Assembly: GCA_004297305.1 (NCBI GenBank)
Contig: SCTR01000010.1
Location: 277,921-341,920 of the forward strand
Length of the DNA: 64,000 nt
Source: Actinomycetota bacterium
GTDB taxonomy: Bacteria > Actinomycetota > Actinomycetes > S36-B12 > FW305-bin1
Direction: 5' to 3'
Part shown: one piece after another, positions 1-9,756 of the stretch
How positions within the stretch are numbered: the first letter of the stretch is position 1
Layout of the letters: each line of letters begins with the position of its first letter
Position numbers and translations under genes: made by a program
The notes under the pieces: model-generated
Told to the model about the DNA's origin: nothing
Seen by the model: only the letters and a program-made list of their open reading frames with translations
Database searches by the model: none

Positions 1-680
<680 letters not shown>

Positions 681-754
681 GGGCCGGGAGTCTAGGCGCG
701 AGTGGCGCCACCGCCTGCCGGCGACCTGTCAGACCCCTCCGACACCATCGGGCC

Positions 755-2014
755 ATGGATCCGTTCGCCGTGATCGCGGTCATCGTCGTCGGTGTGTTGG
801 CGTACGCCGCCGGGCTGTACGTCGGTCGCGGCGCCGCCCGGAGCAGCCGAGCCGAGTTCGCTCGGCTGGCCGCGGAGTCCCTTCGGGCCAACAACGACCA
901 GTTCCTCGCGCTCGCCGAGACCCGGATGCGGGCCACGCAGGACCACGCCGCTGCGGAACTGGCGCAACGGGAGCACGCAGTCGGGCAGCTCGTGGCACCC
1001 CTCCAGGAGGCCTTGGCGAAGGTCGAGCAGACCCTGGGATCGATGGAGCACACGCGGATCTCGAGCCAGGCGAGCCTCATTGAGCAGCTCGGTGCCGCGC
1101 GCCGCGCGTCGGAATCGCTGGAGAGCCAGACCCGCGCCCTGGTCACTGCCCTCCGCGCGCCACAGAGCCGTGGTCAATGGGGCGAGATGCAGCTGCGCCG
1201 AGTGGTCGAGGTCGCCGGGATGGTGGAGCACTGCGACTTCGATGAGCAGTCGACGCTGCGGACCGCCGACGGCAGCCGTCGGCCGGACCTGGTCGTCCAC
1301 CTGTCCGGCGATCGCCATGTCGTGGTCGACGCCAAGGTCTCGCTGTCGGCCTTCCTCGAAGCGGCGGCGACGTCGGACCCTGACGTCCACCGCGAACGGA
1401 TGCAGGCGCACGCCCGGCATCTGCGCAACCACGTCGACGACTTGGCGGGCCAGGACTATGGGGCCCAGCTGCCGGGCGCCGCGGAATTCGTCGTGTTGTT
1501 CGTGCCCGGTGAAGCGTTCCTCGCGCCAGCACTCGAACACGACCCCGGGCTGCTGGAGTACGCCGCCAGCCGCCGCATCGTGCTGGCCACGCCCACCATC
1601 CTCATCACGATGCTGCGCACGGTCGCCCTCAGCTGGCGGCAGGACGCCGTCTCGCGGCACGCCACGGAGGTGCTCGAGCTCAGCCGCCAGATCTACGACC
1701 GCCTCGCCACGCTGGCCGGTCACGTCGACAAGCTGGGCCGCTCGGTGGGTCGCGTCGTCCAGGACTACAACGCCGCGCTCGGTTCCCTCGAAGGCCGGGT
1801 GCTGGTGACGGCCCGTCGACTGGCCACCCTCAAGGTCGTCGACGCGCCACTGGACTCCCCCGCGCCGGTCGACGTCGCGCCCCGGCCGGTGACCGCGCCC
1901 GAGTTCCTGGCCATGGGATACGACGAGGACGAGGACGACGACTGGCTCGCCGGCGGCTTGCTCGGTGGTGGCCAGCCCGCGGCGCAGCGACAGCGAGCCG
2001 GCCCGGCTGCCTGA
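755..2014 (+). CDS. rmuC: RmuC-family DNA recombination protein
   Basis: The 419-residue protein has one N-terminal membrane helix (about residues 5-22), a helical, probably coiled-coil region (about 25-130), then the RmuC nuclease-like domain (about 135-360). That domain contains a conserved RGQWGE segment, a DLVVHLSGDRHVVVDAK stretch of the PD-(D/E)XK type, and a final LATPTILI block. RmuC proteins limit recombination between inverted repeats, presumably by cutting DNA structures. The C-terminus is a species-variable acidic tail (DEDEDDD). It stands between ychF and a DUF6542 gene, both on the usual actinobacterial backbone. The ATG at 755 is chosen because it directly precedes the membrane helix. 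Confidence 0.92.
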   Translation: MDPFAVIAVIVVGVLAYAAGLYVGRGAARSSRAEFARLAAESLRANNDQFLALAETRMRATQDHAAAELAQREHAVGQLVAPLQEALAKVEQTLGSMEHTRISSQASLIEQLGAARRASESLESQTRALVTALRAPQSRGQWGEMQLRRVVEVAGMVEHCDFDEQSTLRTADGSRRPDLVVHLSGDRHVVVDAKVSLSAFLEAAATSDPDVHRERMQAHARHLRNHVDDLAGQDYGAQLPGAAEFVVLFVPGEAFLAPALEHDPGLLEYAASRRIVLATPTILITMLRTVALSWRQDAVSRHATEVLELSRQIYDRLATLAGHVDKLGRSVGRVVQDYNAALGSLEGRVLVTARRLATLKVVDAPLDSPAPVDVAPRPVTAPEFLAMGYDEDEDDDWLAGGLLGGGQPAAQRQRAGPAA

Positions 2015-2077
2015 GTGGTCGCGTGTTGTCGGCGGACGGCGGGGCGTGCGGGATGTCCTGCCGTACGGTATGGGGCG

Positions 2078-3088
2078 ATGAGCATCCCTGACCACGCGGC
2101 GGCGGCCGAGCCGGCGGGCGACCCTGGCGTCCCGTCTCACGACAGAACCCTGTTCGAGGATCCTGTCGACACTCCGCCGGTGCTCGACCCCGCCTGGGAG
2201 ACCGCCCGCGCGGCCAACGGCCGACCCGTGCCCACCGCGGCCGCGCCAGTGCAGTCCTCGCCCGCCATCGCCGGATCGTCAGCCGCCGCGGCGTCGACCA
2301 TCGCGGGCTCAGCTGTCCCTGGCGATCCGGCAACGGAGACCGCTACTGGCCCCGCCCATACAGCCCGCACGGCCCACCCCGATGGTTCGGCGGGGGCACC
2401 GGGTTCGGCACAGCCCGCAGGTTCGGTACGCCACGAGGAGGCCGAGCCCGTCCCGGTCCGCGCAGCGCCTGCGGTCGACGTCGGCCGGTTGTATCGGTCC
2501 GCCGGCGCCGCCGGTCCGGCGACGACCGGCACGATTCCGGCGTTGACGCCGGAGATGCTGGCGGCCCGAGCCGCCGCGGCAACCGCGGCCTCGCCGCCAC
2601 CGGCCGCCGTGCAGTCCCGGCCGCAGTCAGCGGGTCCCGCCGCCGTTCGCCCGGCGGGCGCGGGCCTGAACGCTCGCGGCGTCGCCGTCGTCGTCACCGG
2701 CGTCACGCTGCTGCTCGGTCTGGCGGACGCGATCATCGGCACCGGCCGGCTCGGCTGGGTCACCGGCGTCGGGCTTGTGCTGTCCAGCGTGTACGCCGCG
2801 TTCGCCGTACGCCTCAACGACCTGTGGACCGCCGTGTTCACCCCGCCGCTGGCCTACCTGGTCACGGTGCTCATCGCCGGACAGCTCACCTTGGGCGAAG
2901 GCACCCTGCTGACCCGCGAAGCGATCATGATCGTGTCGACGTTGTCGTTCAACGCCCCCTGGATCCTCGCCGCGACCCTGGCGGCCCTGGTGATCGTGTT
3001 GGTCCGGCGCCGCGCCGTTGCCGCACCGCGGCAAGCCGCGGTGGGCACGTCACCGACGACCGGTGCCGCAGGACCGCCGCCCGCCTGA
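2078..3088 (+). CDS. DUF6542 membrane protein with long disordered N-terminus
   Basis: The predicted protein has 336 residues. The first 200 are rich in Ala, Pro, Gly and Thr and look disordered. The C-terminal third carries about four hydrophobic helices (near residues 213-235, 240-260, 265-285 and 300-325) and ends in a basic RRR patch, matching the actinobacterial DUF6542 family. The position between ychF/rmuC and ispH is the usual one for this family. The function is unknown; no enzyme motif is visible. The ATG at 2078 is preferred to an upstream in-frame start because the extra 21 residues look non-native. Confidence 0.8.
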   Translation: MSIPDHAAAAEPAGDPGVPSHDRTLFEDPVDTPPVLDPAWETARAANGRPVPTAAAPVQSSPAIAGSSAAAASTIAGSAVPGDPATETATGPAHTARTAHPDGSAGAPGSAQPAGSVRHEEAEPVPVRAAPAVDVGRLYRSAGAAGPATTGTIPALTPEMLAARAAAATAASPPPAAVQSRPQSAGPAAVRPAGAGLNARGVAVVVTGVTLLLGLADAIIGTGRLGWVTGVGLVLSSVYAAFAVRLNDLWTAVFTPPLAYLVTVLIAGQLTLGEGTLLTREAIMIVSTLSFNAPWILAATLAALVIVLVRRRAVAAPRQAAVGTSPTTGAAGPPPA

Positions 3089-3218
3089 ATCGCCCCGCCC
3101 CGCGTCGAACCGCGCCCGAACACGCGAGCCGCCCTGCACGCAGCGGCGCCGAAACACAACAGCTCCCGACACCCAGCCGGCCACGAGACACATCGGCCCG
3201 CGAGCCGCCCGGCACGCA

Positions 3219-3277
3219 GGGGCCCCGAGATGCAGGGGCCCCGAGATGCAGGGGCTACGAGATGCAGGGGCTACGAC
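3219..3277. repeat. 16-bp tandem repeat, 3.7 copies
   Basis: Units begin at 3219, 3235, 3251 and 3267 with the form GGGGCYMCGAGATGCA. The first two are identical, the third differs at two bases, and the fourth breaks off inside the last codons of ispH, so the ispH stop lies within the array. There are no spacers and no associated gene. Similar but unrelated arrays lie behind other genes in this window. Confidence 0.9.
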
Positions 3278-4239
3278 GAGGCGGCCTCGGCCTTGCGTAG
3301 GTCGCGGCGCAGTTCCGGCGGAAGCGCGAACGCCAGATGTTCCTCCGCAGCGGCGACTTCTTCGACGTCCTCGAAGCCCCGCTGCGCCAACCACTCCAGG
3401 ACGCCGGCGACCAGCGTCTCGGGCACCGAGGCGCCGCTGGTGAGGCCGACAATTGTCGCCGTCGCGAACCATTCGTCGTGCAACTCACCGGCGTGATCGA
3501 TCCGGTACGACGATCCGGCCCCCGCCTCCAGCGCGACCTCGACCAGCCGGACGGAGTTCGACGAGTTCCCCGAACCGACCACGATGAGCACGTCGCAGTC
3601 GGGCGCAATCTGTTTGACCGCGCTCTGCCGGTTCTGTGTGGCGTAGCAGATGTCATCGCTCGGCGGGTCGACCAGCAGCGGCAGCCGTTCGCGGAGCCGG
3701 GCCACCGTCTGCAGCGTCTCGTCGACCGACAGCGTGGTCTGCGACAACCACGCCACCGGCGCGTCCTGGCCGATCTCGACCGTGGCCGCCTGGTCGGGCC
3801 CGTCGACGAGGGTGATGTGGTCGGGCGCCTCGCCAGCTGTCCCGATCACTTCCTCATGCCCGTCGTGACCGATCAGCAGGATGCGGTAGCCCTCCTCCGC
3901 GAACCGCCTGGCCTCCGCGTGCACCTTCGTCACCAGGGGGCACGTCGCGTCGATGGTGCGCAGCCGGCGAGCCTTGGCTTCCTCGTGGACCACCGGAGCG
4001 ACCCCGTGGGCGGAGAACACCACGGTCGCGCCCTCGGGCACTTCCTCGGTCTCGTCGACGAAGATCGCGCCAGCCGCCTCCAGGGTGGCCACCACATGCC
4101 GGTTGTGCACGATCTGCTTGCGCACGTAGACAGGCGGGCCGTACACCTCCAGCGCCTTCTCCACCGTCACGACCGCTCGGTCCACACCGGCGCAGTAACC
4201 GCGGGGCGCAGCCAGCAGGACCTTCCGCGTGGCGCTCAC
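3271..4239 (-). CDS. ispH: 4-hydroxy-3-methylbut-2-enyl diphosphate reductase
   Basis: The 322-residue protein catalyses the last step of the MEP pathway, reducing HMBPP to IPP and DMAPP with a [4Fe-4S] cluster. The three cluster cysteines are visible at Cys16 (GYCAGV), Cys100 ([10 protein letters not shown]) and Cys198 ([11 protein letters not shown]). The substrate-binding histidines are His45, His78 and His128. The GTG at 4239 is chosen because the IspH family begins with this strand; the reading frame stays open upstream but would run antisense into xseA. It is divergent from xseA with only 37 bases between starts, so the promoters must overlap or the transcripts have very short leaders. 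Confidence 0.97.
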   Translation of the reverse strand: MSATRKVLLAAPRGYCAGVDRAVVTVEKALEVYGPPVYVRKQIVHNRHVVATLEAAGAIFVDETEEVPEGATVVFSAHGVAPVVHEEAKARRLRTIDATCPLVTKVHAEARRFAEEGYRILLIGHDGHEEVIGTAGEAPDHITLVDGPDQAATVEIGQDAPVAWLSQTTLSVDETLQTVARLRERLPLLVDPPSDDICYATQNRQSAVKQIAPDCDVLIVVGSGNSSNSVRLVEVALEAGAGSSYRIDHAGELHDEWFATATIVGLTSGASVPETLVAGVLEWLAQRGFEDVEEVAAAEEHLAFALPPELRRDLRKAEAASS

Positions 4240-4276
4240 CGGCCCATGGTAGGTGGCGGCGGCTAGCCTCGCGGCC

Positions 4277-5488
4277 GTGGCACTGGCAACCTCACCCGAG
4301 CAGCCGGCTCCGGTTCGCACCATCGCGCGGCTCGTCTCGGACTGGGTCGACCGCCTCGGCGCGGTCTGGATCGAGGGCCAGGTGGCGCAACTGACCCGGC
4401 GTCCCGGGGCACGTACGGTCTGGTTGACGCTGCGCGACACGGACGCGGACATGAGCCTGCAGGTCGTCGCCGGGCTGCTCGTGGCCGGTTCCGTCACGCC
4501 CCCGCTGGCCGAAGGTCAGCGCGTCGTGGTCCAGGCCAAGCCCGAGTTTTGGACCGGTCGTGGCCAATTGCAGTTGCGGGCCACCGAGATTCGGCCCGTC
4601 GGGCTGGGAGCTCTGCTGGCGCAGATCGAGCAACTCAAGGCCGTACTGGCTGCCGAGGGCCTGTTCAGCAGCGACCGCAAGCGCCCCATCCCCTTTCTGC
4701 CGCGGTCGATCGGTCTGGTCTCCGGCCGCAACAGTGCCGCGCTCCGCGACGTCGTCGCCAATGCGCGCCAACGCTGGCCCGCGGCGCGATTCGAGGTGCG
4801 GGAAGTCGTCGTACAGGGTCCGCAATCCGTCCCGGCGATCGTCGCCGCACTGCGGGAACTCGACACGCTGGCCGCCGTCGAGGTGATCGTCGTCGCGCGC
4901 GGCGGAGGCAGCGTCGAGGATCTCCTGCCGTTCAGCAACGAAACCCTCGTCAGGGCCGTCGCGGCGTGCCAGACACCGGTCGTGAGCGCCATCGGCCACG
5001 AACAGGACTCGCCGCTACTCGATCTGGTGGCCGATCTGCGCGCTTCCACCCCGACCGACGCCGGCCGCCGAGTTGTCCCCGACGTCGCCGAGGAGCGGCG
5101 GCGCATCGACGACCTCGCGCGCCGGGCCTCGGCACGGACCCGCGGCCGGCTCGACGCGGAACAACGCTGGTTGCAGTCGACGGTCGAGCGCGCCGTCCTC
5201 GCCGAGCCCGGCACCATCCTGCAGGGCCACCGCCACCTCCTCGACCAACTGACGGCCCGGGCCGTGACCACGCTGCGACACCGGCTCCATCGCGCCGAAG
5301 ACGACCTGACCCACGTCACCGCACGGGTGCGCGCGCTGTCGCCGGCGGCGACGCTGGAACGTGGGTACGCCGTTGTACGACGGGCGGACGGGACCGTCGT
5401 CCGCTCCGCGGCCAGCGTCGAAGCCGACGAGTTACTGCGGATCAGGCTGGCCGACGGCGAACTGACGGCCCGTCCGGACGCGCGCTGA
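4277..5488 (+). CDS. xseA: Exodeoxyribonuclease VII large subunit
   Basis: The 403-residue protein is the catalytic subunit of exonuclease VII, which degrades single-stranded DNA from both ends. An N-terminal OB-fold domain (about 10-105, with WIEGQVAQL) is followed by the nuclease domain with [15 protein letters not shown], the SAIGHEQD motif and the D-L-R-A-S-T-P-T block, then a long helical region. The GTG at 4277 gives the normal family length. One codon near the end (5432-5434) is TTA, a rare leucine codon in such a genome. The small subunit xseB follows after 209 bases that contain a tandem repeat, a wider gap than usual for this pair. Confidence 0.96.
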   Translation: MALATSPEQPAPVRTIARLVSDWVDRLGAVWIEGQVAQLTRRPGARTVWLTLRDTDADMSLQVVAGLLVAGSVTPPLAEGQRVVVQAKPEFWTGRGQLQLRATEIRPVGLGALLAQIEQLKAVLAAEGLFSSDRKRPIPFLPRSIGLVSGRNSAALRDVVANARQRWPAARFEVREVVVQGPQSVPAIVAALRELDTLAAVEVIVVARGGGSVEDLLPFSNETLVRAVAACQTPVVSAIGHEQDSPLLDLVADLRASTPTDAGRRVVPDVAEERRRIDDLARRASARTRGRLDAEQRWLQSTVERAVLAEPGTILQGHRHLLDQLTARAVTTLRHRLHRAEDDLTHVTARVRALSPAATLERGYAVVRRADGTVVRSAASVEADELLRIRLADGELTARPDAR

Positions 5489-5538
5489 CCGCCACGCATT
5501 CCGATACGGCCGGCTGGCGGTCGCGAGCCACAGCGGCC

Positions 5539-5656
5539 GGACACAAGGCGCCGGACACAAGGCGCCGGACGCAAGGCGCCGGACGCAAGGCGCCGTAGTC
5601 GAGCAGCCGGACGCGGCAAGGCGCCGCACGCAGGCAAGGCGCCGCACGCAAAGCCG
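5539..5656. repeat. 14-bp tandem repeat between xseA and xseB
   Basis: Four exact-length units start at 5539, 5553, 5567 and 5581 with the form GGACRCAAGGCGCC. After them the same core, CAAGGCGCC or CGCAAAGCCGCC, recurs in looser form to about 5656. The array fills most of the 209-base gap between the two exonuclease VII subunit genes and has no open reading frame of interest. GGCGCC is itself palindromic, so single strands could fold into many alternative hairpins. Confidence 0.9.
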
Positions 5657-5697
5657 CCGAGCCAGCGCGGCAGCCCAACGGCGGCGAGCCGCCTACA

Positions 5698-6063
5698 GTG
5701 GCCGCCGTGACCAGGGGCGACGATGCGACGGCAGCCGAGTCGGCATCCGGAGCGAGCGAGGACACCGCCGACGAGTTCGCCGGTCTGGGCTATGAGCAAG
5801 CCCGCGACGAGTTGACGACCATCGTGCGGGCGCTGGAGGCCGGTGGCGCGACGCTGGAGGAATCGCTCGCGCTCTGGGAACGCGGCGAGGCACTGGCCGC
5901 CGTATGCCGGCGCTGGCTCGACGGCGCTGCGGCCCGCCTGGACGCTGCCGCCCGCCGGCACGCCACCACCAGCGACACGACTGGCAGCGACACCACCCGC
6001 GGCCAGACGGTGGGCGACACGACAGCCGGCGACAACACCGCCACGAGCAAGCGGTCGTCCTGA
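5698..6063 (+). CDS. xseB: Exodeoxyribonuclease VII small subunit
   Basis: The 121-residue protein carries the XseB helical hairpin at about residues 28-88 ([17 protein letters not shown] ... [14 protein letters not shown]). This part binds the large subunit. The N-terminus and the Thr/Asp-rich C-terminal 30 residues are extra and look disordered. The start is GTG at 5698 or GTG at 5707; neither has a strong ribosome binding site. It follows xseA in the same direction, separated by a tandem-repeat gap. Confidence 0.92.
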   Translation: MAAVTRGDDATAAESASGASEDTADEFAGLGYEQARDELTTIVRALEAGGATLEESLALWERGEALAAVCRRWLDGAAARLDAAARRHATTSDTTGSDTTRGQTVGDTTAGDNTATSKRSS

Positions 6064-6098
6064 CAGGATCGGTGCCCGCAGCGCCCGCTGTGTCGCCG

Positions 6099-7004
6099 CT
6101 AGGAAACCTGCTCAGCCAGCCACAACTTGGCCGCAGTGTTGTCCGCGGGGATGGTGAACTCGTCGACCGCCATGATCCGGTCGATGTTCTCGGCCACCGA
6201 CTCGACCGACAACTCCGGGTCGTGCATCCCGGCCCCGAGACCGAGGAACACCCGGGCCACCGAGCCGGCGCGGCATTCGAACACCTCCCCGTTGACCGTG
6301 CACGAACGGTGCGACAGCCAGCCGACCAGTGGCGCGACGAGGTCCGCGGAATACTGCTGCTGGGCCTCGCGGCGCGGGTGGCCCACGGGGAAGGTGACAT
6401 CGGCGAGCCGGGTGAAGGCGGCCGGATTCACCGCGTTCACCCGGACACCGACCGACGCGCCGAGCAGGGCGAAGGACCGGGTCAGCCCGTACACCCCCGC
6501 CTTCGCCGCGGTGTACGCCGGTTGCGGCGTACCGAAGATCGCCGACGATGTCGTCATCACGACCCGCCCGTAACCCTGCGCCACGAAATGCGGCCACGCG
6601 GCAGCCGTCACGTTGAAATGCCCGCCGGCGTGGACCCGGACCATGTTCTCGAACTCGGCGTACGACAACTCCGCCAGCGGCGACTCGTTGGCGATCCCGG
6701 CGTTGTTGACCACGATGTCGAGCCGGCCGAACTCGTCCAGCGCCTGTTCGACCGCCGCAGCCGCGCCGGCCGACGTGGCGATGTCGTCCCCATTGGCCAC
6801 AGCCCTGCCGCCGGCCGCAACGATCTCGGCCACCGCCTGCTCGGCGGGCTGCAGGCTGCGGCCGCCACCGGCAAGATCGATCCCCAGGTCGTTGATCACG
6901 ACGGCGGCACCCCGAGCTGCCAGCAGCCCGGCGTGTGCCCGGCCGAGCCCCCGGGCCGAACCGGTCACGATGGCCACCTGGCCGTCGTACCTTGCCTCGT
7001 CCAT
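6099..7004 (-). CDS. Short-chain dehydrogenase/reductase
   Basis: The 301-residue Rossmann protein has the TGSARGLGRAHA cofactor loop near residue 15, an NNAG motif, and the catalytic Ser with Y-T-A-A-K. The C-terminal 90 residues form an extension beyond the classical 250-residue SDR. It shares its opening block with the 3-oxoacyl/17-beta-dehydrogenase-like SDRs that oxidise ring or acyl hydroxyls. The ATG at 7004 follows a GAGGAG site. It is the last gene of a three-gene minus-strand run with a crotonase and an F420-type oxidoreductase, which suggests catabolism of a cyclic or terpenoid compound. The substrate is not known. Confidence 0.88.
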   Translation of the reverse strand: MDEARYDGQVAIVTGSARGLGRAHAGLLAARGAAVVINDLGIDLAGGGRSLQPAEQAVAEIVAAGGRAVANGDDIATSAGAAAAVEQALDEFGRLDIVVNNAGIANESPLAELSYAEFENMVRVHAGGHFNVTAAAWPHFVAQGYGRVVMTTSSAIFGTPQPAYTAAKAGVYGLTRSFALLGASVGVRVNAVNPAAFTRLADVTFPVGHPRREAQQQYSADLVAPLVGWLSHRSCTVNGEVFECRAGSVARVFLGLGAGMHDPELSVESVAENIDRIMAVDEFTIPADNTAAKLWLAEQVS

Positions 7005-7056
7005 TCCGCTCCTCACCGCAATGAGTTCGACCGCACCGAGTTCGCGCGAACGACGG

Positions 7057-8028
7057 TCAGCTTCCCGCCAGTTCGGCCACGACGTGGACCATGGCGTCCT
7101 TGCTGTAGTTCAGACCGATGAAGTACGAGATGCCGTAGCGTTCCCGGTACATCCGCATCTGGTCGGCGACGGATGCGACCGAACCGCGATACGCCCACGG
7201 CGTGCCCTGCATCGCCTGCACGATGAGCTGGTGCCGGGTGGGAGCCTCGTCCACCTGGACCTTCCCGTCGTCCAGGACCATGCTGAAGATGTTGACCGCC
7301 AGGGTGAGTTCGGGCATGCGGTCGCCGGCCACCTCCCGGACCTTGGCGATCTTTCGTTCGAACGCCTCGGGCGTGCAGTCGTCGAACTTGTGATTGGGCT
7401 GGCCGGGGATCTGCCGGGGTTCGGTCTGCGGGATGACGTTGACGATATTGGCGTGTTGCGCCGCGATCGTCAGCATTCGCGGTCCGCCGCCGCCGACCAT
7501 GATCGGCGGGTGCGGCTGCTGGACCGGCTTCAGCAGGGGCGACTGCACGTTCACCGACGGGTAGTACTGGCCGTCATGGGTGAACGGGTCGCCCGCCCAG
7601 GCCTGCTTGAGGACGGTCAGCGATTCCTCCAGCCGACCGACCCGGACCCCGCCACGATCGAACGGCATACCGAGCGCCGTGTAGTCCTTCTCCATCCAGC
7701 CGGCACCGATGCCCAACTCGAACCGGCCGTCGGAGAGGATGTCGATCGAGGCGGTCTCCTGGGCCAACGCGACCGGATGCCGGAAGTCGTTGTCCAGCAC
7801 CAGGTAGCTGAGGCGGAGTCGATCACTGATCTGGGCAGCTGATGCCATCGCGGCGAGCGGGCCGATCCGGTCGTCGACGTGGTCGGAGACGAACATGACG
7901 TCGAAGCCGAGGTCGTCGACTTCCCGGACCATGTCGACCCAGTCCTGCCGGCGGCGCACACGCGACGGCGACACGTGCGCGGTCTGCATTCCGAAACGGA
8001 ACGGACGCAACGTTTCCTGGGCACTCAT
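7057..8028 (-). CDS. LLM-class (probable F420-dependent) oxidoreductase
   Basis: The 323-residue protein has the luciferase-like TIM-barrel pattern: an RFGMQT strand at the N-terminus, FVSDHVDDR, the GRFELGIGAGW block, a VGGGGPRML phosphate-binding loop and a C-terminal YFIGLN strand. It resembles the TIGR03621 type of F420-dependent enzymes; F420 rather than FMN is an inference from family and phylum. The ATG at 8028 lies 7 bases after the upstream crotonase stop, so the two are co-transcribed, and the SDR follows 52 bases further on. It probably performs a hydride transfer or desaturation on the pathway substrate. Confidence 0.88.
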   Translation of the reverse strand: MSAQETLRPFRFGMQTAHVSPSRVRRRQDWVDMVREVDDLGFDVMFVSDHVDDRIGPLAAMASAAQISDRLRLSYLVLDNDFRHPVALAQETASIDILSDGRFELGIGAGWMEKDYTALGMPFDRGGVRVGRLEESLTVLKQAWAGDPFTHDGQYYPSVNVQSPLLKPVQQPHPPIMVGGGGPRMLTIAAQHANIVNVIPQTEPRQIPGQPNHKFDDCTPEAFERKIAKVREVAGDRMPELTLAVNIFSMVLDDGKVQVDEAPTRHQLIVQAMQGTPWAYRGSVASVADQMRMYRERYGISYFIGLNYSKDAMVHVVAELAGS

Positions 8029-8035
8029 CGCGCGG

Positions 8036-8938
8036 TCAGTCCGTCGTGTGCGGTTCGCCGTACTGACCCTGGAAGAGGCTGCGCGGCTTGGAGGCACGGG
8101 GACGGGTGAAACCGGATGCGCTGCGCAGACCCTTGGTCAGTTCGTCCTCGCCCTGATTCTCGCCCTCGGCGGCTTCCCAGGGATTGAACGCCCGGTCGAC
8201 GTGCAGCATGACCTCCAGGGCCATGCCATATCCGACTCCGACGTCGTCGCGGAAGATTCGCTGCCAGCGCGAGACGAATGCCCGACGCATGAACCGCAGG
8301 GCCAGCGTGTCGAACGTCGCCAGCTGGTGCGCCAACTCCAGCGCGCGCGGCATCAGCTCGTCCAGCGGCATGACCTCGTTGACGAAGCCGATCTCCTGCG
8401 CCTGCTGGGCGGTGATCTTGTGGCCGGTCAGCAGGAAGTACTTGCCACGATTGGGGCCGAGCAGTTCCTGCCAGAAGATATGGGCGCCGTCGGCCGGCGG
8501 CTCGCCCATGTAGACGTGGCCGTCGGTGAAGTACGCGTGGTCGGCGGCCAGCACGATGTCGTTGAGCACCACCAGTTCGGAGTGGTGGATCGACGGTCCG
8601 TTGACCGCACCGATCACCGGGCAGTCGATCTGGAACAGGTAGTCGTACTGCATCTTCTGCCGCCGGGCAGTGAACTCGTGGTGGTCGGGGGTGGTGAAGC
8701 GCTCGCGCCACGGACCGTGCGAGCCGATGAAGGCGTCGCCGGTCCCGGTGATGATGACGACCCGATTCTCGCGGTCGGCCGCGATGTCCCGCAGCGCCGG
8801 CGCCCAGTCCTCGTGGTGCTCCTGCGCGTAGTCGGCGGTCGTCCCGTCCGGATCCTGCAACCGCATCACCAGGACGCCGTCGTCAAAACGTTCGAAGGCC
8901 AGGGTCGGATACCGATTCGCGTACTCCGGTTGTGACAT
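8036..8938 (-). CDS. Crotonase-fold hydrolase, 6-oxocamphor-hydrolase-like
   Basis: The 300-residue protein is a crotonase (AVNGPSIHHSELVVLNDIVLAA at about 120-140), but the following segment, DGHVYMGEPPADGAHIFW, resembles the 6-oxocamphor hydrolase branch rather than a CoA hydratase. In that branch a His/Asp pair hydrolyses a C-C bond of a cyclic beta-diketone. The matching His and Asp are visible in DGHVY and ADGAH. This comparison is from memory of the family, so an ordinary enoyl-CoA hydratase remains possible. The ATG at 8938 follows an AAAGGGA site. It is the first gene of the operon, upstream of an LLM oxidoreductase and an SDR. Confidence 0.82.
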   Translation of the reverse strand: MSQPEYANRYPTLAFERFDDGVLVMRLQDPDGTTADYAQEHHEDWAPALRDIAADRENRVVIITGTGDAFIGSHGPWRERFTTPDHHEFTARRQKMQYDYLFQIDCPVIGAVNGPSIHHSELVVLNDIVLAADHAYFTDGHVYMGEPPADGAHIFWQELLGPNRGKYFLLTGHKITAQQAQEIGFVNEVMPLDELMPRALELAHQLATFDTLALRFMRRAFVSRWQRIFRDDVGVGYGMALEVMLHVDRAFNPWEAAEGENQGEDELTKGLRSASGFTRPRASKPRSLFQGQYGEPHTTD

Positions 8939-8979
8939 GTCGACGGTCCCTTTCGGCAAGGTACTTAACGTCTGTGAAG

Positions 8980-8995
8980 TAGCTTGGCGAAGCTA
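8980..8995. promoter_or_regulatory. Perfect inverted repeat upstream of the crotonase operon
   Basis: TAGCTT-GGCG-AAGCTA lies 42-57 bases before the crotonase start, in the only gap from which this operon could be transcribed. The size and position fit a TetR-type operator, but no regulator gene lies nearby and no clear -10/-35 pair was found, so this is a candidate only. Confidence 0.4.
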
Positions 8996-9106
8996 ACACG
9001 ACCCAGGTAGACCGTCAATGAGTCACTGCCGGAAACATTTCACGAGCAGCTGTTTCGGACGCTCGGAACGAAAGATCTTGCTGCGCCACACGGAACGCCG
9101 GCGCCG

Positions 9107-9646
9107 TCAGCCGCCCTGCAGCGAGGTGGCGAAAGGTTCCAGAACGGTCCAGTCGACCGTCCCGGTGACCACCGTGGTCACTCCATCGGTGGTGCAGACC
9201 AGCGAGCGCTCGCCGGCCTCGGCGTTCTCCCAGCGTTCCCACGCCGTCGATCCGAGGGTCACCACGCCGACCCGGCGGCCGTCACGGGTCCGTTCGGCCA
9301 GGAACCGCCGGTCGGTGGTGCGCGCCTGGGACAGCCCGACGTACTGCTCGCCCGCGGTGACCCACCCGACCTGCCACACCGGGACCCCCGGCAGGTCCGG
9401 CAGCGGCTCGTACCGGGCGCTCGTGGGCGTCCAGTCCGCTGGGCTGACGACCGGAGCCAGGACCGGGAAGTCCGCGGCCGCCCGGGCCCGGATCAGGACC
9501 GGCTGATAGTCGACCCGGGTGGTCGGGGTCGGCTGGGCGCGGCCGGCGACAGCGACGACCACCAGGCAGATGAGGACGACGACGACCATGGACAGCACCA
9601 TGTCGCGCAGGTTCTGCGCCAGGCTCCGGCGCCGGGCTGCTGCCAT
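9107..9646 (-). CDS. DUF4245 membrane-anchored protein
   Basis: The 179-residue protein has a basic N-terminus (AAARRRSLAQNLRD), one membrane helix (about 18-40), then a domain of about 130 residues outside or at the membrane with the DYQPVLIRARAAADFPVLAP opening typical of DUF4245. It is divergent from glpX, as in mycobacteria, where the same pair is adjacent. The ATG at 9646 is preferred over the ATG at 9655 because a GGGAG site lies 9 bases before it. The function is unknown. The pairing with glpX is conserved enough to suggest shared regulation, but nothing in the sequence shows how. Confidence 0.85.
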   Translation of the reverse strand: MAAARRRSLAQNLRDMVLSMVVVVLICLVVVAVAGRAQPTPTTRVDYQPVLIRARAAADFPVLAPVVSPADWTPTSARYEPLPDLPGVPVWQVGWVTAGEQYVGLSQARTTDRRFLAERTRDGRRVGVVTLGSTAWERWENAEAGERSLVCTTDGVTTVVTGTVDWTVLEPFATSLQGG

Positions 9647-9756
9647 GACCCCCATGCTCCCGGACGGTCGCACCGACCGACGACGCGGGCCGTCCGCCGA
9701 TAAGCTCCGTCGGATGCCGGGGACGCTCCCTGCGCCGCGCCGACACCGGAGGGCCC

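Noticed and set aside
3219..3277. CRISPR array
   Set aside because: Units are directly adjacent without spacers, and no cas gene is present.
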